A stretch of DNA of 64,000 nt. It comes from CAWBXL01 sp963837365. GTDB taxonomy: Bacteria; Acidobacteriota; Terriglobia; Terriglobales; Acidobacteriaceae. The notes beneath the pieces are model-generated. The model was not told where the DNA came from. It ran no database searches and worked only from the letters and a program-made list of their open reading frames with translations. A program made the position numbers and the translations under genes. Shown piece by piece: positions 35,752-45,269 of the stretch. The stretch spans positions 868,001 to 932,000 of the forward strand of contig CAWIMW010000001.1 of assembly GCA_963837365.1 (NCBI GenBank), in the 5' to 3' direction. Position 1 is the stretch's first letter, and each line of letters opens with the position of its first letter.

Positions 35752-37122
35752 TCAAGCCCGTGGCTTAAGCCATCCCCCATCCGCCGCTACTAGCGCGTCC
35801 GCCTCCCCAGGCCCCCAGCTGCCGGGTTTGTACGCATGCACCGGCGTCGCATTGTCCAGCACCGGATCCACGATCCTCCACGCTTCCTCAACATAATCCT
35901 GCCGCGAAAAGTGGATCTGGTTCCCGTGCATCGCGTCGTCCAGCAACTCTTCATAGGCCGACATTTCTTCCGGATCGGATGACTCGGTCACCATCAATTC
36001 CTTCATCTTCCCGTGAATTTCATCGCCCGATTCCTTGACCAGTGCGGCGGCGGCAATTTCCAGATCGGGCGTGACCCGGAAACGAAAATAGTTATGCTCC
36101 ATGGCGCCATCGCCAAAAATCGCTGGAGGCTGCCGCAACTTGACGATCGCCTCCGTCGCCGTCACCGGAAGCGATTTGCCGGCGCGTATGTAAAATGGCA
36201 CTCCCTTCCACCGCCACGAATCGATTGCCAGGTGCAGCGCAACGTAGGTCTCGACCTGCGAATCTTTCTTCACCCCAGGTTCATTGCGGTATCCATCGAA
36301 TTGTCCTCTGACGACATCCTGCGGTGTAAGCGTGCGAACGCTGCGCAGCACTTTCACCTTCTCGTCGCGCACTCGTTCGATTTCGGTATTCGGCGGAGGT
36401 TCCATGGCAATATTGCAGAGCACTTGCAGCAAGTGGTTCTGCACCACATCGCGGATCGCCCCCGCCTGTTCGTAAAACCCGCCGCGTCCCTGCACCCCGA
36501 AATCTTCCGCCATGGTGATCTGCACGCTCTCCACATACCGCCGGTTCCAGATCGGCTCCAGAAAGGAGTTGGCAAAGCGGAAAAACATCACATTCTGCAC
36601 CGCATTCTTCCCCAGGTAGTGGTCAATGCGGAAGATGTCCGGTTCGTTAAACTCGGTGTGCAATATCTGGTTCAGTTCCTGGGCCGACGCCAGATCTCTG
36701 CCGAATGGCTTTTCCAGGATCACCCGAGCGCCCTCGGTGCAGCCCGCCGCTTTGAGTTGCTGCACCACCGTCGCGAAAAGGCTGGGTGGGATGGCACAAT
36801 AATGAATCGGGTGCTGCGCTCCGCCAACTTCCTGGCGTACTTGCTGAAAAGTTTTCGGGTCGCCATAATCCCCGTCCACATACCGCAGCACGCTCATCAA
36901 CTTCGCAAATCCATCCGGATCCAGTCCGCCATAGTGCTCCACGCTGTCCTTGGCGCGTGCCTTGAGCTGTTCGAGGTTCCAGCCGTTTTTGGCGACCCCG
37001 ATGACTGGAATGTTCAGTTTCCCCTGCTTGGCCAGCTTTTGCAGGGCGGGAAAAATCTTTTTGTGGGCAAGGTCGCCAGTGGCTCCCAGGAAGACGAAGG
37101 CGTCGGATATTGGCTGAGACAT
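35752..37122 (-). CDS. zwf: Glucose-6-phosphate 1-dehydrogenase
   Basis: This enzyme oxidises glucose 6-phosphate to 6-phosphogluconolactone with NADP or NAD, the entry to the oxidative pentose phosphate pathway. The dinucleotide-binding motif is FVFLGATGDLAHKKIFPAL. The active-site signature RIDHYLGK contains the catalytic His, and EKPFGRD precedes it. The later YIRAGKSLPVTATE motif is typical. At 456 residues, length is within the normal range. It is monocistronic as far as can be seen. Confidence 0.96.
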   Translation of the reverse strand: MSQPISDAFVFLGATGDLAHKKIFPALQKLAKQGKLNIPVIGVAKNGWNLEQLKARAKDSVEHYGGLDPDGFAKLMSVLRYVDGDYGDPKTFQQVRQEVGGAQHPIHYCAIPPSLFATVVQQLKAAGCTEGARVILEKPFGRDLASAQELNQILHTEFNEPDIFRIDHYLGKNAVQNVMFFRFANSFLEPIWNRRYVESVQITMAEDFGVQGRGGFYEQAGAIRDVVQNHLLQVLCNIAMEPPPNTEIERVRDEKVKVLRSVRTLTPQDVVRGQFDGYRNEPGVKKDSQVETYVALHLAIDSWRWKGVPFYIRAGKSLPVTATEAIVKLRQPPAIFGDGAMEHNYFRFRVTPDLEIAAAALVKESGDEIHGKMKELMVTESSDPEEMSAYEELLDDAMHGNQIHFSRQDYVEEAWRIVDPVLDNATPVHAYKPGSWGPGEADALVAADGGWLKPRA

Positions 37123-37370
37123 GGTACTAGTTTAGATGCAACCGGACCTCTCTCGGCGGTAGCGTCTCAGAGAGATTTCCCTTGCGAACTTCGTGTGTTT
37201 TTCCTTCGCGCACTTTGCGGTTAAAAAACAGTTGATCTATGTTAGAGGAAATTCAAAGCCCTGACCGCAAAGAACGCAGAGAACGTCCGCAAGGCCGCAA
37301 AGAAAAGCAAACTGAGAATGGTTCTTGGGTCTAGCTAAAACTTTAGGAGCTAAGAGCTAGAAGCTTCTTC

Positions 37371-38933
37371 TCACTCCCACTCAATCGTCCCCGGCGGCTT
37401 CGACGTAATGTCATACACCACCCGGTTCACACCTTTCACCTCATTCACAATCCGGCTGGAAATGGTTTTCAAGACTTCGTGGGGAAGCGGGACCCAGTCC
37501 GCAGTCATGCCATCTTCAGAATGCACCGCGCGGACAGCGCAGGTGTAAGCGTACGTCCGCATATCGCCCATCACGCCGACAGTCATAACCGGCAACAGGA
37601 CCGCAAACGACTGCCAGATTTTCTTGTACAGGCCGGCATTCTTAATTTCGTTGACCACAATGTCATCGCATTCCCGCAAAATGGCCAGCCGCTCAGGAGT
37701 GACTTCGCCGAGAACGCGAACGGCTAATCCCGGCCCAGGGAACGGTTGGCGCTGCAAAATTTCCTCCGGCATTCCCAGATCGCGCCCAATTTTGCGTACT
37801 TCGTCTTTGAACAATTCTTTCAGCGGTTCGATCAGCTTGAGCTTCATCGTCTCCGGCAGGCCGCCGACGTTGTGATGTGACTTGATCACCTGCGAAGGCC
37901 CGCGCACCGAGCGCGACTCGATCACATCAGGATAAAGCGTGCCCTGCACCAGCCAGTCAACCTCGCCCTCTTGTTGCGCAATGCGGTGGGCTTCCTCGTC
38001 GAATACCGCGATGAATTCGTTGCCGATGATCTTGCGCTTCGTCTCGGGATCGGTGACGCCGGCCAGTTTGTTGAGAAAGCGATCGGTAGCATTCACGGCG
38101 ATCACGTGCAGTCCCAGCTTGTCGCGCAGATTCTGCTGCACCTTCTCAAATTCGTTCTTGCGCAGCACGCCGTTGTTTACAAACACGGAAGTCAACCGGG
38201 ATTTTCCATCCCCATCGCGCAGCGCGCGGTCCACTAACACTGCCGCTACCGCCGAATCGACTCCGCCGGAAAGTGCGCAGATGGCCCGTCCGTTTCCGAC
38301 CGTCTTGCGTACGCTGGCCACGGTTTCATCAATAAAGCGCTGGGCGGTCCAATTTGGCGTGGCTCCGGCAATCTTCAAAGTAAAGTTGCGCAGAATGTCC
38401 GCGCCCTGTGGCGTATGGTGCACTTCGGGATGGAACTGCACCGCCCACCATTTTCGCCCAGGGTTTTCAATCGCTGCGACCGCATTTGGAGAACTCGCTG
38501 TCAGATGAAACCCTTCCGGCAATTCTTCTGCCTCATCGCCATGAGACATCCATACGGAGAGCGTTTTAGGAAGTCCGTCAAAAAGCTGCGACCCGTTCCT
38601 AATCTCAACCTGCGCGTGCCCATACTCGCGCTTCGCCGCCGGGCTCACCTTCCCGCCCAGCGTATGCACCATGTACTGCAAGCCATAACAGATTCCCAGC
38701 ACCGGCAGGCCCATCTGCAACACACGCGGGTCGGCAGGCGGCGCGTCTTTGTCATAAACCGAAGACGGCCCACCAGACAGCACAATGCCCACAGGGGAAT
38801 AGCTGCGGATCTCGTCAAGCGAGGCCGTGCAGGGAAGCACCACAGAGAAAACATTCTGTTCACGGATGCGGCGCGCGATGAGCTGCGAATACTGCGCGCC
38901 AAAGTCGAGGACAACGATGGATTGGGTTTCCAC
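37371..38933 (-). CDS. guaA: GMP synthase (glutamine-hydrolysing)
   Basis: GuaA aminates XMP to GMP. The class-I glutamine amidotransferase domain has VLDFGAQYSQLIARRIRE, the nucleophile Cys in GICYGLQYM, and the catalytic His and Glu in VQFHPEVHHTPQG. The ATP pyrophosphatase domain has the P-loop CALSGGVDSAVAA and the dimerisation domain ends with DITSKPPGTIEWE. GTG at 38933 gives the usual N-terminus; an in-frame TTG at 38948 is the alternative. The product is about 520 residues, normal for the family. Confidence 0.96.
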   Translation of the reverse strand: METQSIVVLDFGAQYSQLIARRIREQNVFSVVLPCTASLDEIRSYSPVGIVLSGGPSSVYDKDAPPADPRVLQMGLPVLGICYGLQYMVHTLGGKVSPAAKREYGHAQVEIRNGSQLFDGLPKTLSVWMSHGDEAEELPEGFHLTASSPNAVAAIENPGRKWWAVQFHPEVHHTPQGADILRNFTLKIAGATPNWTAQRFIDETVASVRKTVGNGRAICALSGGVDSAVAAVLVDRALRDGDGKSRLTSVFVNNGVLRKNEFEKVQQNLRDKLGLHVIAVNATDRFLNKLAGVTDPETKRKIIGNEFIAVFDEEAHRIAQQEGEVDWLVQGTLYPDVIESRSVRGPSQVIKSHHNVGGLPETMKLKLIEPLKELFKDEVRKIGRDLGMPEEILQRQPFPGPGLAVRVLGEVTPERLAILRECDDIVVNEIKNAGLYKKIWQSFAVLLPVMTVGVMGDMRTYAYTCAVRAVHSEDGMTADWVPLPHEVLKTISSRIVNEVKGVNRVVYDITSKPPGTIEWE

Positions 38934-38999
38934 GGACGAGTGTCTCAAATTCCTAAGCGAGTGTAAAGAGAAAGAGCATGCTTACCATTTGCTTCTGCC

Positions 39000-39455
39000 T
39001 TAGGCATCGTCTGGTGTTGGCAGAACACCGAATTCTTCTGGATGTTTGGATGCATGAGCAAATAAAAGGCTCGTTAGGTCATGCGGGTACGCGAAAAACT
39101 CTTGGTCTAACGGCTCCAACTCTTCAAGAATTCTATCCGAAAAATCAGAGGCAGCGGCACGAACAGCTTCCTGTGTTTCGGGTAACCCATCAGGAAACGC
39201 AACTCCGATTGCCCGCCGGCAGATATCTGCAGTTGTTGGAGCACCGATCATTTCCAGTGCGCGTACTACAAACGAAGCAGTCTCATTGCTATCATTAAAA
39301 AAGTATTGGGAAAAACCTCCGTTATTGACCTCTGACTCGACTGCCCAAATCGCTGAGAAGATTTTTTGCGGAATTGACTGGCTAGGAAATTTCTTCTTGC
39401 CGAACTCTGTCCGGTCCGACTCGGATAAGCTGATCAAAATGTGATTTTTAGTCAT
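39000..39455 (-). CDS. DUF4375 domain protein
   Basis: This 151-residue protein carries the DUF4375 hallmark VNNGGFSQYFFNDSN and AIGVAFPDGLPETQEA. The family is related to the DMP19/SMI1-neighbour set and is common near toxin-immunity genes, but its function is not established to my knowledge. There is no signal peptide. It lies between guaA and a membrane protein with no obvious operon partner. Confidence 0.8.
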   Translation of the reverse strand: MTKNHILISLSESDRTEFGKKKFPSQSIPQKIFSAIWAVESEVNNGGFSQYFFNDSNETASFVVRALEMIGAPTTADICRRAIGVAFPDGLPETQEAVRAAASDFSDRILEELEPLDQEFFAYPHDLTSLLFAHASKHPEEFGVLPTPDDA

Positions 39456-39498
39456 GATTTTGTGCTCGACGCGTCTCCCGTCCCGAAGTGAGGCCGAT

Positions 39499-40512
39499 TT
39501 ACGAAACCGGCAGATCGCTAAGAATCAAATCATCCGGATCAACCCGTTCATCAGGCGGCGCAATAGGCGTGGAAGGCGGACTCACTGGAGGAAGCATCAC
39601 AATCTCCGACACCGGCTCAATGGCCGGCCCTTCCACGATCCACACATACGACCCCAGCCTACCCAAATACAGAAGGTCTGCCACTGCAAAATAAAGCAGA
39701 GTGATCGCCAGCACTCCACCGAACACCACGCCACCGGGAAGCACTCCCACAAACGCCAGAGGAAATGCCACAGCAGAACTGGCTACAGATATCGCCACGA
39801 TATGCCCGATCCCAAACCACGTGCTGGATGCAAATACTGCGCCCGTGCGGTCGCGAATAAGGCCAACGGCATCGCCAATCGCGCCCAGCGTATCGGCATT
39901 CTTGATGACAACAAATATGCTGGCCAGCGACAACACCCAATTCACCGTCGCCCAGGCAAACCATGCCAGCGCGGCCACCGCCAGGAAGATCAGAAACGCC
40001 GACCCGGGAGATGGATCTTTCTCGGAAGACGCCATTCCACCCAATACCATCGCGCCCATGGAGCCGACCAGTACCGCCAGGACCGCGCCGGCACGCAAGA
40101 AGTTCAATCCAAGCAGCGAACGCATGCGGAATGGAAAAGTCTTTGCCGGATCATCGGCCCAGAAATAGCTGAGCAATCCTTTCAGGGTTGCGGCGCGCCC
40201 AAAAGAAGCAATCACCACCCAGGCCAGGGCAAGGGTCAATCCCAGAAGTACCGAGGCAGCCATAAAACGCGCCCCGCTGCCCGCCAAAATATGAGAAAAC
40301 GCGCGCGAAATTAGCGCCGGTTGGCGAGTGCGCAACAAGAACAAATCACGGTTGCTGACCGGTAACGTATCCAGATACTCGAAGAATGAAAAACATAGAA
40401 GCGCGGTGGCTCCCGCGCCGAAACTCCAGCGCCAGGAAATCTCTGCGAGCCCAAGCGAAAAACGCCGGAAGATCAGCTTGAATCCTTCGAGAGTGGGAGA
40501 TCGGCGCTTCAT
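39499..40512 (-). CDS. Polytopic membrane protein of unknown function
   Basis: This 337-residue protein has about six hydrophobic segments (FGAGATALLCFSFFEYL, ASVLLGLTLALAWVVIASF, RAGAVLAVLVGSMGAMVLGG, FLIFLAVAALAWFAWATVN, AISVASSAVAFPLAFVGVL and GGVLAITLLYFAVADLLYL). The C-terminal 45 residues are soluble and rich in Pro and acidic residues. I recognise no known transporter motif. ATG 40512 (MKRRSPTLEG) is preferred to the open frame that extends to 40599, because positive residues then precede the first helix. Confidence 0.7.
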   Translation of the reverse strand: MKRRSPTLEGFKLIFRRFSLGLAEISWRWSFGAGATALLCFSFFEYLDTLPVSNRDLFLLRTRQPALISRAFSHILAGSGARFMAASVLLGLTLALAWVVIASFGRAATLKGLLSYFWADDPAKTFPFRMRSLLGLNFLRAGAVLAVLVGSMGAMVLGGMASSEKDPSPGSAFLIFLAVAALAWFAWATVNWVLSLASIFVVIKNADTLGAIGDAVGLIRDRTGAVFASSTWFGIGHIVAISVASSAVAFPLAFVGVLPGGVVFGGVLAITLLYFAVADLLYLGRLGSYVWIVEGPAIEPVSEIVMLPPVSPPSTPIAPPDERVDPDDLILSDLPVS

Positions 40513-40710
40513 ACAGTTGCCAGCCTGCCTTGCCTCAGGAACGGGAATGGCAGCTCTGTCCCCGGCAAATTTTTCTTTGTACCACCAAAACCTTTGCAAC
40601 CATCCCGAGAAAATGAAGCATCTTTCAAGATGGGATTAACAATCTTTCCATCGGCTGCCAGGTCACCAAATGGCGGTCTCTAACTGGATATTACTCGAAG
40701 GAGCGAAGCT

Positions 40711-41094
40711 ATGCAGTATGTGAAGTATCTAGCTGCTGTGGTGGCGGTTTGCCTTATGGCCGCCGGTAGTTCATTTGCAAGTGCAAAATCCAAAGATAAT
40801 GGTCCACTCACCATTGCCGATAGCCCAGTGCGCGTTGGGTCTACCAGCCTAAAGCCCGGCGCCTACAAAGTCGAGTGGACTGGTCAGGGGAATAACGTCC
40901 ACGTCGATGTTCTTAAGGGGAAAAAGGTCGTGGCTACCGCCCTGGGCAAGATCGTGGATATGACAAACCCGTCCCCAAACAACGCGGTCGTGATCAAGAC
41001 GCTCAAGGACAAGACGAGGAAGCTCGTGGAAGTGGACTTCAACAATCGCAAGCAAGCGCTTGTGATTACTCCGTCGACAACCGCAATGCGCTAG
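40711..41094 (+). CDS. Small secreted protein of unknown function
   Basis: A signal peptide (YLAAVVAVCLMAAGSSFASA) precedes about 100 residues of beta-rich sequence: VRVGSTSLKPGAYKVEWTG, VHVDVLKGKKVVATALGKIV and KLVEVDFNNRKQALVITP. The pattern, with a Gly-Lys rich fold around LKPGAYKVEW, recurs in small acidobacterial secreted proteins. The ribosome site AAGGAG is strong and 9 bases before the ATG, and a good terminator follows 20 bases after the stop, so this is a well-formed single-gene unit, probably highly expressed. Confidence 0.75.
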   Translation: MQYVKYLAAVVAVCLMAAGSSFASAKSKDNGPLTIADSPVRVGSTSLKPGAYKVEWTGQGNNVHVDVLKGKKVVATALGKIVDMTNPSPNNAVVIKTLKDKTRKLVEVDFNNRKQALVITPSTTAMR

Positions 41095-41115
41095 ACCAAG
41101 GCTTCAGAGTGGACG

Positions 41116-41139
41116 AAACGCGGGTGAACCCCGCGTTTT
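41116..41139 (+). terminator. Rho-independent terminator
   Basis: The stem AAACGCGGG/CCCGCGTTT with loop TGAAC ends in TTTTC. It closes the small secreted protein gene and lies next to the leuS stop on the other strand. Confidence 0.8.
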
Positions 41140-41152
41140 CTTCCACCTGACT

Positions 41153-43711
41153 TCAGCGGACGACAATATTGACCAGCTTGCCGGGGACCACAATGATTTT
41201 CATAACCTGCTTCCCCGCGATCAAGCCTTGAATTTTCGGCTCAGCTGGGGCGAGCTGCTCCAATTCCTCTTTCGAAGTGTCCACCGGCACGACCAGCTTT
41301 CCCCGTAGCTTGCCGTTGACCTGCACTGGAATTTCAATTTCGTCTTCTTTGGCGAGTGCAGGATCGTACTTCGGCCACGCTGCGCGCAACAAGGAAGTTT
41401 TTTCTCCCAGCATCTCCCATAACTCATGGGCGAGATAAGGAGCAAACGGCGCCAGCAAAAGCACAAGGCTGCGTTGCACATCAGCCAGCAACGCTATGGG
41501 TAACGGCTTTGCTCCGGCTTCCGCATCGTAAAGTTCGTTGACCAACTCCATGGTGGCGGCAATGCAAGTGTTGAAATGCCAGCGCCCCTGGAAGTCATCG
41601 GTAACCCGTTTGATGGTCTGGTGAAGTTTGCGCTGTACCTGACGCGCCACTGGTGACAAATCGCTGGGCACTGGCTTACGCCAATCCGCATGTTCCGGCT
41701 GAGCATTGCGCACAACAAAACGATACACACGTCCCAAAAATCGCTGGATACCTTCAATCCCAGTGTCCTGCCAATCCAAGTCCCGGTCCGGAGGCGCAGC
41801 AAACAAACTGTAGAGCCGCGCCGCGTCCGCCCCGTAGCGCTTCACCATCTCATCCGGCGACACCACATTGCCCAAGCTCTTCGACATCTTGGCTCCATCT
41901 TTAATCACCATGCCCTGGGTGAATAGACGCTCAACCGGTTCATCATTTTTGACCAGTCCAATATCACGCATGAACTTGGTCCAGAAGCGCGAGTAGATCA
42001 GGTGCAGAATGGCGTGTTCGACACCGCCGATATATTGATCGATTCCACGGTCTCCAAACCAATAGCCCGCCTTATTGCTGTCGAAAGGAGCCTTGACATT
42101 CTGTGCGTCCGTATAGCGGTAGAAGTACCAGGACGAATCCACAAACGTGTCCATAGTGTCGGTCTCGCGCCGGGCCGCCCCGCCGCACTTGGGACAAGTA
42201 GTATTCAAAAATTCCGGCACGCGGCCTAGAGGAGAGCCGCCAGTCAAAGTGATGTCCACATTGTCCGGCAAAATGATAGGCAGATCTTTTTCCGCGACCG
42301 GCACCACACCATCTTTATCGCAATACACCATGGGGATCGGCGTACCCCAGTAGCGCTGCCGCGAGATACCCCAGTCTTTCAAGCGATAAGTGACGGTTGC
42401 CTTGCCAAAGCCCTTTTGTTCTGCGAAAGCCGACATCTTCTTGATGGCGTCATCGCAACCCAGCCCAGTGAACTCCCCGGAATTGATCAACTTCCCATCA
42501 TGAGTAGTAAAAGGCAGCTCAGAAGTTTGCCTGGAATCAGCCCGTGTGGTGGCGGGGCTTGCCCCGCTAGTCGCGGGTTCAATCACCCGCCGAATCTCAA
42601 TCCCATACTTCTGAGCAAACTCAAAGTCCCGCTCATCATGCGCCGGCACACTCATGATGGCCCCAGTACCGTAATCCATCAGGATGTAATTCGCCACCCA
42701 GATCGGCACCTTCTCACCGTTGTAAGGATTAAGCGCAAAGTGGCCGGTGTTGACGCCATGCTTTTCAATTTCGCCGATGTCGCCCACTTCCTTGGCCTTG
42801 CGCTGCTCGGCGATGAGTTGATCAACTTCAGCCCGCAACTTCGGGTTACTCGAAGCCAAATCCGCAACCAGTGGATGCTCCGGCGCAAGCTGCACTGAAG
42901 TCGCGCCGAAGATCGTGTCCACGCGTGTGGTAAAGACTGTAATTGTCGAAGCCGTAGCTCCATCCAGCTTGAAATCAACCAACGCGCCTTCGCTCCTCCC
43001 AATCCAATTCCGCTGCATGGTGCGGACTTTGTCCGGCCAGCCTTCGAGCTTGTCTAAATCCAGCAGCAACTCGTCGGAGTACTTCGTGGTGCGCACAAAC
43101 CACTGCTCCAGCTCACGCTGCTCCACCGGAGTATCTTCATGCCGCCAGCAGCATCCTCCGACCACCTGCTCGTTGGCCAAAACCGTGGCACACTTCGGGC
43201 ACCAGTTCACCCTGCTCTTTTTGCGATAGGCCAAGCCTTTTTCGTAGAGCTTGAGAAAGAACCACTGGTTCCACTTGTAATACTCGGGCAGACAGGTGGT
43301 GACCTCGCGCGACCAGTCGTAACCGAACCCCAGCCGCTTCATCTGCGTTTTCATGTTGGCAATGTTGCGCAGGGTCCACTCCCGAGGCGGCGTATGGTTC
43401 TGGATGGCGGCATTCTCCGCCGGCAGCCCGAACGAATCCCATCCCATGGGATGCAGCACGTTGTAGCCGTTCATCCACATGTAGCGGGCGAGCGCATCGC
43501 CGATGGAGTAATTGCGCACATGTCCCATGTGCAGCGCGCCGGAGGGATAGGGAAGCATCTCCAGCACGTAATACTTCGGCTTGGTTGAGTTCACCTCAGC
43601 GGCGTAGAGCGATGCATCTCGCTGCCAGCGCTCCGCCCATTTGGGCTCGATGCGCTGCGCGTCGTAACGGTCGTCATTTCGCTTGTCGTTATTACTTTCT
43701 TCTTGCGGCAT
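41153..43711 (-). CDS. leuS: Leucyl-tRNA synthetase
   Basis: This class-I synthetase has the HIGH-type motif in PSGALHMGHVRNY, the CP1 editing domain with TTRVDTIFGATS and VPAHDERDFEFA, the zinc-like knuckle TTCPKCGGAARRETDTMDTF, and the KMSKS motif in GAKMSKSLGNVV. The 852-residue length is normal to slightly long. At about residues 377-391, after IRRVIEP, the protein carries an extra segment ATSGASPATTRAD. That segment is encoded by a copy of the GTGTGG...GGCGGGGC hairpin repeat found elsewhere between genes. The frame is kept and the insert falls in a loop of the editing domain region, so the enzyme is probably active. Confidence 0.95.
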   Translation of the reverse strand: MPQEESNNDKRNDDRYDAQRIEPKWAERWQRDASLYAAEVNSTKPKYYVLEMLPYPSGALHMGHVRNYSIGDALARYMWMNGYNVLHPMGWDSFGLPAENAAIQNHTPPREWTLRNIANMKTQMKRLGFGYDWSREVTTCLPEYYKWNQWFFLKLYEKGLAYRKKSRVNWCPKCATVLANEQVVGGCCWRHEDTPVEQRELEQWFVRTTKYSDELLLDLDKLEGWPDKVRTMQRNWIGRSEGALVDFKLDGATASTITVFTTRVDTIFGATSVQLAPEHPLVADLASSNPKLRAEVDQLIAEQRKAKEVGDIGEIEKHGVNTGHFALNPYNGEKVPIWVANYILMDYGTGAIMSVPAHDERDFEFAQKYGIEIRRVIEPATSGASPATTRADSRQTSELPFTTHDGKLINSGEFTGLGCDDAIKKMSAFAEQKGFGKATVTYRLKDWGISRQRYWGTPIPMVYCDKDGVVPVAEKDLPIILPDNVDITLTGGSPLGRVPEFLNTTCPKCGGAARRETDTMDTFVDSSWYFYRYTDAQNVKAPFDSNKAGYWFGDRGIDQYIGGVEHAILHLIYSRFWTKFMRDIGLVKNDEPVERLFTQGMVIKDGAKMSKSLGNVVSPDEMVKRYGADAARLYSLFAAPPDRDLDWQDTGIEGIQRFLGRVYRFVVRNAQPEHADWRKPVPSDLSPVARQVQRKLHQTIKRVTDDFQGRWHFNTCIAATMELVNELYDAEAGAKPLPIALLADVQRSLVLLLAPFAPYLAHELWEMLGEKTSLLRAAWPKYDPALAKEDEIEIPVQVNGKLRGKLVVPVDTSKEELEQLAPAEPKIQGLIAGKQVMKIIVVPGKLVNIVVR
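42544..42580. repeat. Hairpin repeat inserted in frame within leuS
   Basis: GTGTGGTGGCGGGGCTTGCC continues to a GC hairpin and CTAGTCGCGGG. The first 25 bases differ by very few changes from intergenic copies at 25268 and 32562. Read on the minus strand it encodes EPATSGASPATTR within LeuS. Confidence 0.75.
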
Positions 43712-43783
43712 AGAAGGAGATTTCGCGTGAAAGGTAAACCTTGATTTTACAACGAGGAGATGGAGCGTTCCTCCATTACTTTG

Positions 43784-44521
43784 CTACTGCCGCAGAGTCA
43801 GTGTCCGCAAGATCGCCTGCTGCTTGGCAATCAGCGACTGCACTCCCTGACTGGCAAATCCCAGCATCTTGTTCAATTCGTTTTCATCAAACACCTGCTG
43901 CTCGGCAGTGGCCTGTACTTCAACCATCTTATGCCCGGCCGTCATCACAAAATTCATGTCCACATCCGCCCGGGAATCTTCTTCGTAATTCAGATCGAGC
44001 AGAACTTCTCCATCCACAACTCCAACGCTCACCGCCGCCACAAAATCACGCAACGGGACCGAAGTCAAAGTCCCAGCCTGCACCAATTTCTCCAGCGCCA
44101 GTCCCAAAGCAACAAACGCTCCGGTTATGGAAGCGGTCCGCGTGCCCCCGTCCGCCTGAATCACATCGCAATCAATCCAAATCGTTCGTTCTCCCAGCCG
44201 CTCCAGATCAGTCACCGCCCGCAGAGAACGTCCAATCAGCCGCTGGATTTCATGCGTGCGCCCACTCTGCCGCCCCTTAGTGGCATCGCGCGTACTGCGG
44301 GTCAAAGTCGAGCGAGGCAGCATGCCATACTCGCTGGTAATCCATCCCTTGCCGCGATTACGCATAAATGACGGGACGGTCTCTTCAATGGAGGCGGTGC
44401 AGATCACCCGTGTATTGCCGACTTCTATCAAAACCGCACCTTCAGCGGTGGTGATAAAGTCGCGGATAATATTGACCGGGCGTAGTTGCTCGGGCGTGCG
44501 GTTGTCGGAACGATAGTGCAT
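43784..44521 (-). CDS. rph: Ribonuclease PH
   Basis: RNase PH trims the 3' ends of tRNA precursors by phosphorolysis. The 245-residue protein has the family opening RSDNRTPEQLRPVNI, CTASIEETVPSFMRNRGKGW, the phosphate site in STRDATKGRQSGRTHEIQRLIGRSLRA, and the acidic DCDVIQADGGTRTASITGA. It is downstream of the GerMN gene on the same strand. Confidence 0.96.
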   Translation of the reverse strand: MHYRSDNRTPEQLRPVNIIRDFITTAEGAVLIEVGNTRVICTASIEETVPSFMRNRGKGWITSEYGMLPRSTLTRSTRDATKGRQSGRTHEIQRLIGRSLRAVTDLERLGERTIWIDCDVIQADGGTRTASITGAFVALGLALEKLVQAGTLTSVPLRDFVAAVSVGVVDGEVLLDLNYEEDSRADVDMNFVMTAGHKMVEVQATAEQQVFDENELNKMLGFASQGVQSLIAKQQAILRTLTLRQ

Positions 44522-44552
44522 AAGTGGGGATTGTAAATTAAATGGTCCAAGT

Positions 44553-44667
44553 TAACTGAGAACCGGGAACTGACATCTGAGAACGGATGGTCCCAACCCG
44601 CATTTGATTCACAGCAACATAAGGGGAGAGCAACCAGTTCTCTGATCTCAGTCCCGGTTCTCAGTCG
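44553..44667. repeat. GAGAACTG micro-repeat cluster, both orientations
   Basis: AACTGAGAACCGGGAACTGACATCTGAGAAC lies at 44553-44583 in outline, and the inverse form (CTCAGTCCCGGTTCTCAGTC) at 44646-44665. The cluster fills the rph-gerMN gap of about 150 bases; nothing else is seen there. Confidence 0.55.
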
Positions 44668-44672
44668 CAGAC

Positions 44673-45269
44673 TTACTGCGCCTGCATTTGGTTGAGCAAG
44701 TCCCCGGCGCTGGCAGCTTCGTAAATGCGGGAGAGATCGGCATGGCCGGCGAGCGTACCTTGTTCTTGTCCGTTCACCAGAATTTTCACTCGCGTGATTC
44801 CGGGAATGTTTGCCGTCAGGGTTTCCACCAATGAGACCACTGTCAATTCCTCGACCAGTATGCCGGAGCGGTGGCCCGCCGCAAACGCCGAATTAAGATC
44901 AATCACCGCCAACCCAGGGTCCACCAGGTAGACATGGCGTACGTCTGCGCCGGGACCCATGGGGTGTTGAGAAGTCTTGTCTGTGTAGACATCCATCAAG
45001 CTGCGGAGCAATTCCTCGGCACGCTGCTGCCGTCCTCCAGCCAGTGGGATGACCGAAGCTTGGGGCAACAACACTCCCGGATCGTCATACGCGACGTAAA
45101 GCGTGACTTGCTCCGTCGCACCGGTTGCGGGCGGCGCCACCGGCCGCGTATAGGTGGAAGCCGTTTCCGGTTGTCGCGCCCGACGCCGTTCACGCCCGGC
45201 AAAGAAACCCACGACCAAAGCCGTCAATGCCATTGCTGTTATGCCAAATTTCAAATGGCGGGGAATCAT
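44673..45269 (-). CDS. GerMN domain lipoprotein-like/membrane protein
   Basis: The 198-residue protein has an N-terminal membrane anchor (FGITAMALTALVVGFFAG) with a basic flank and a GerMN domain (VTLYVAYDDPGVLLPQ to ITRVKILVNGQEQGTLAGH, including AVIDLNSAFAAGHRSG). GerMN domains occur in cell-envelope and sporulation proteins and are thought to bind peptidoglycan-related partners. Its ATG overlaps the upstream amidase stop by 4 bp, which points to a shared role at the cell wall. Confidence 0.88.
   Translation of the reverse strand: MIPRHLKFGITAMALTALVVGFFAGRERRRARQPETASTYTRPVAPPATGATEQVTLYVAYDDPGVLLPQASVIPLAGGRQQRAEELLRSLMDVYTDKTSQHPMGPGADVRHVYLVDPGLAVIDLNSAFAAGHRSGILVEELTVVSLVETLTANIPGITRVKILVNGQEQGTLAGHADLSRIYEAASAGDLLNQMQAQ

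Noticed and set aside
36013..37224. 403-residue open frame opposite zwf
   Set aside because: Shadow of the strongly conserved glucose-6-phosphate dehydrogenase frame; no domain is readable in it.
37123..37370. Possible tRNA or small RNA gene between zwf and guaA
   Set aside because: GCAAAGAACGCAGAGAAC-like repeats are present but no cloverleaf could be drawn.
39454..40314. 286-residue plus-strand frame opposite the membrane protein gene
   Set aside because: Rich in His, Arg and Gln with no pattern; it mirrors the codon bias of the real minus-strand gene.
40620..40710. Possible riboswitch or small RNA before the small secreted protein
   Set aside because: No match to a known riboswitch core by eye; a plain leader is enough to explain it.
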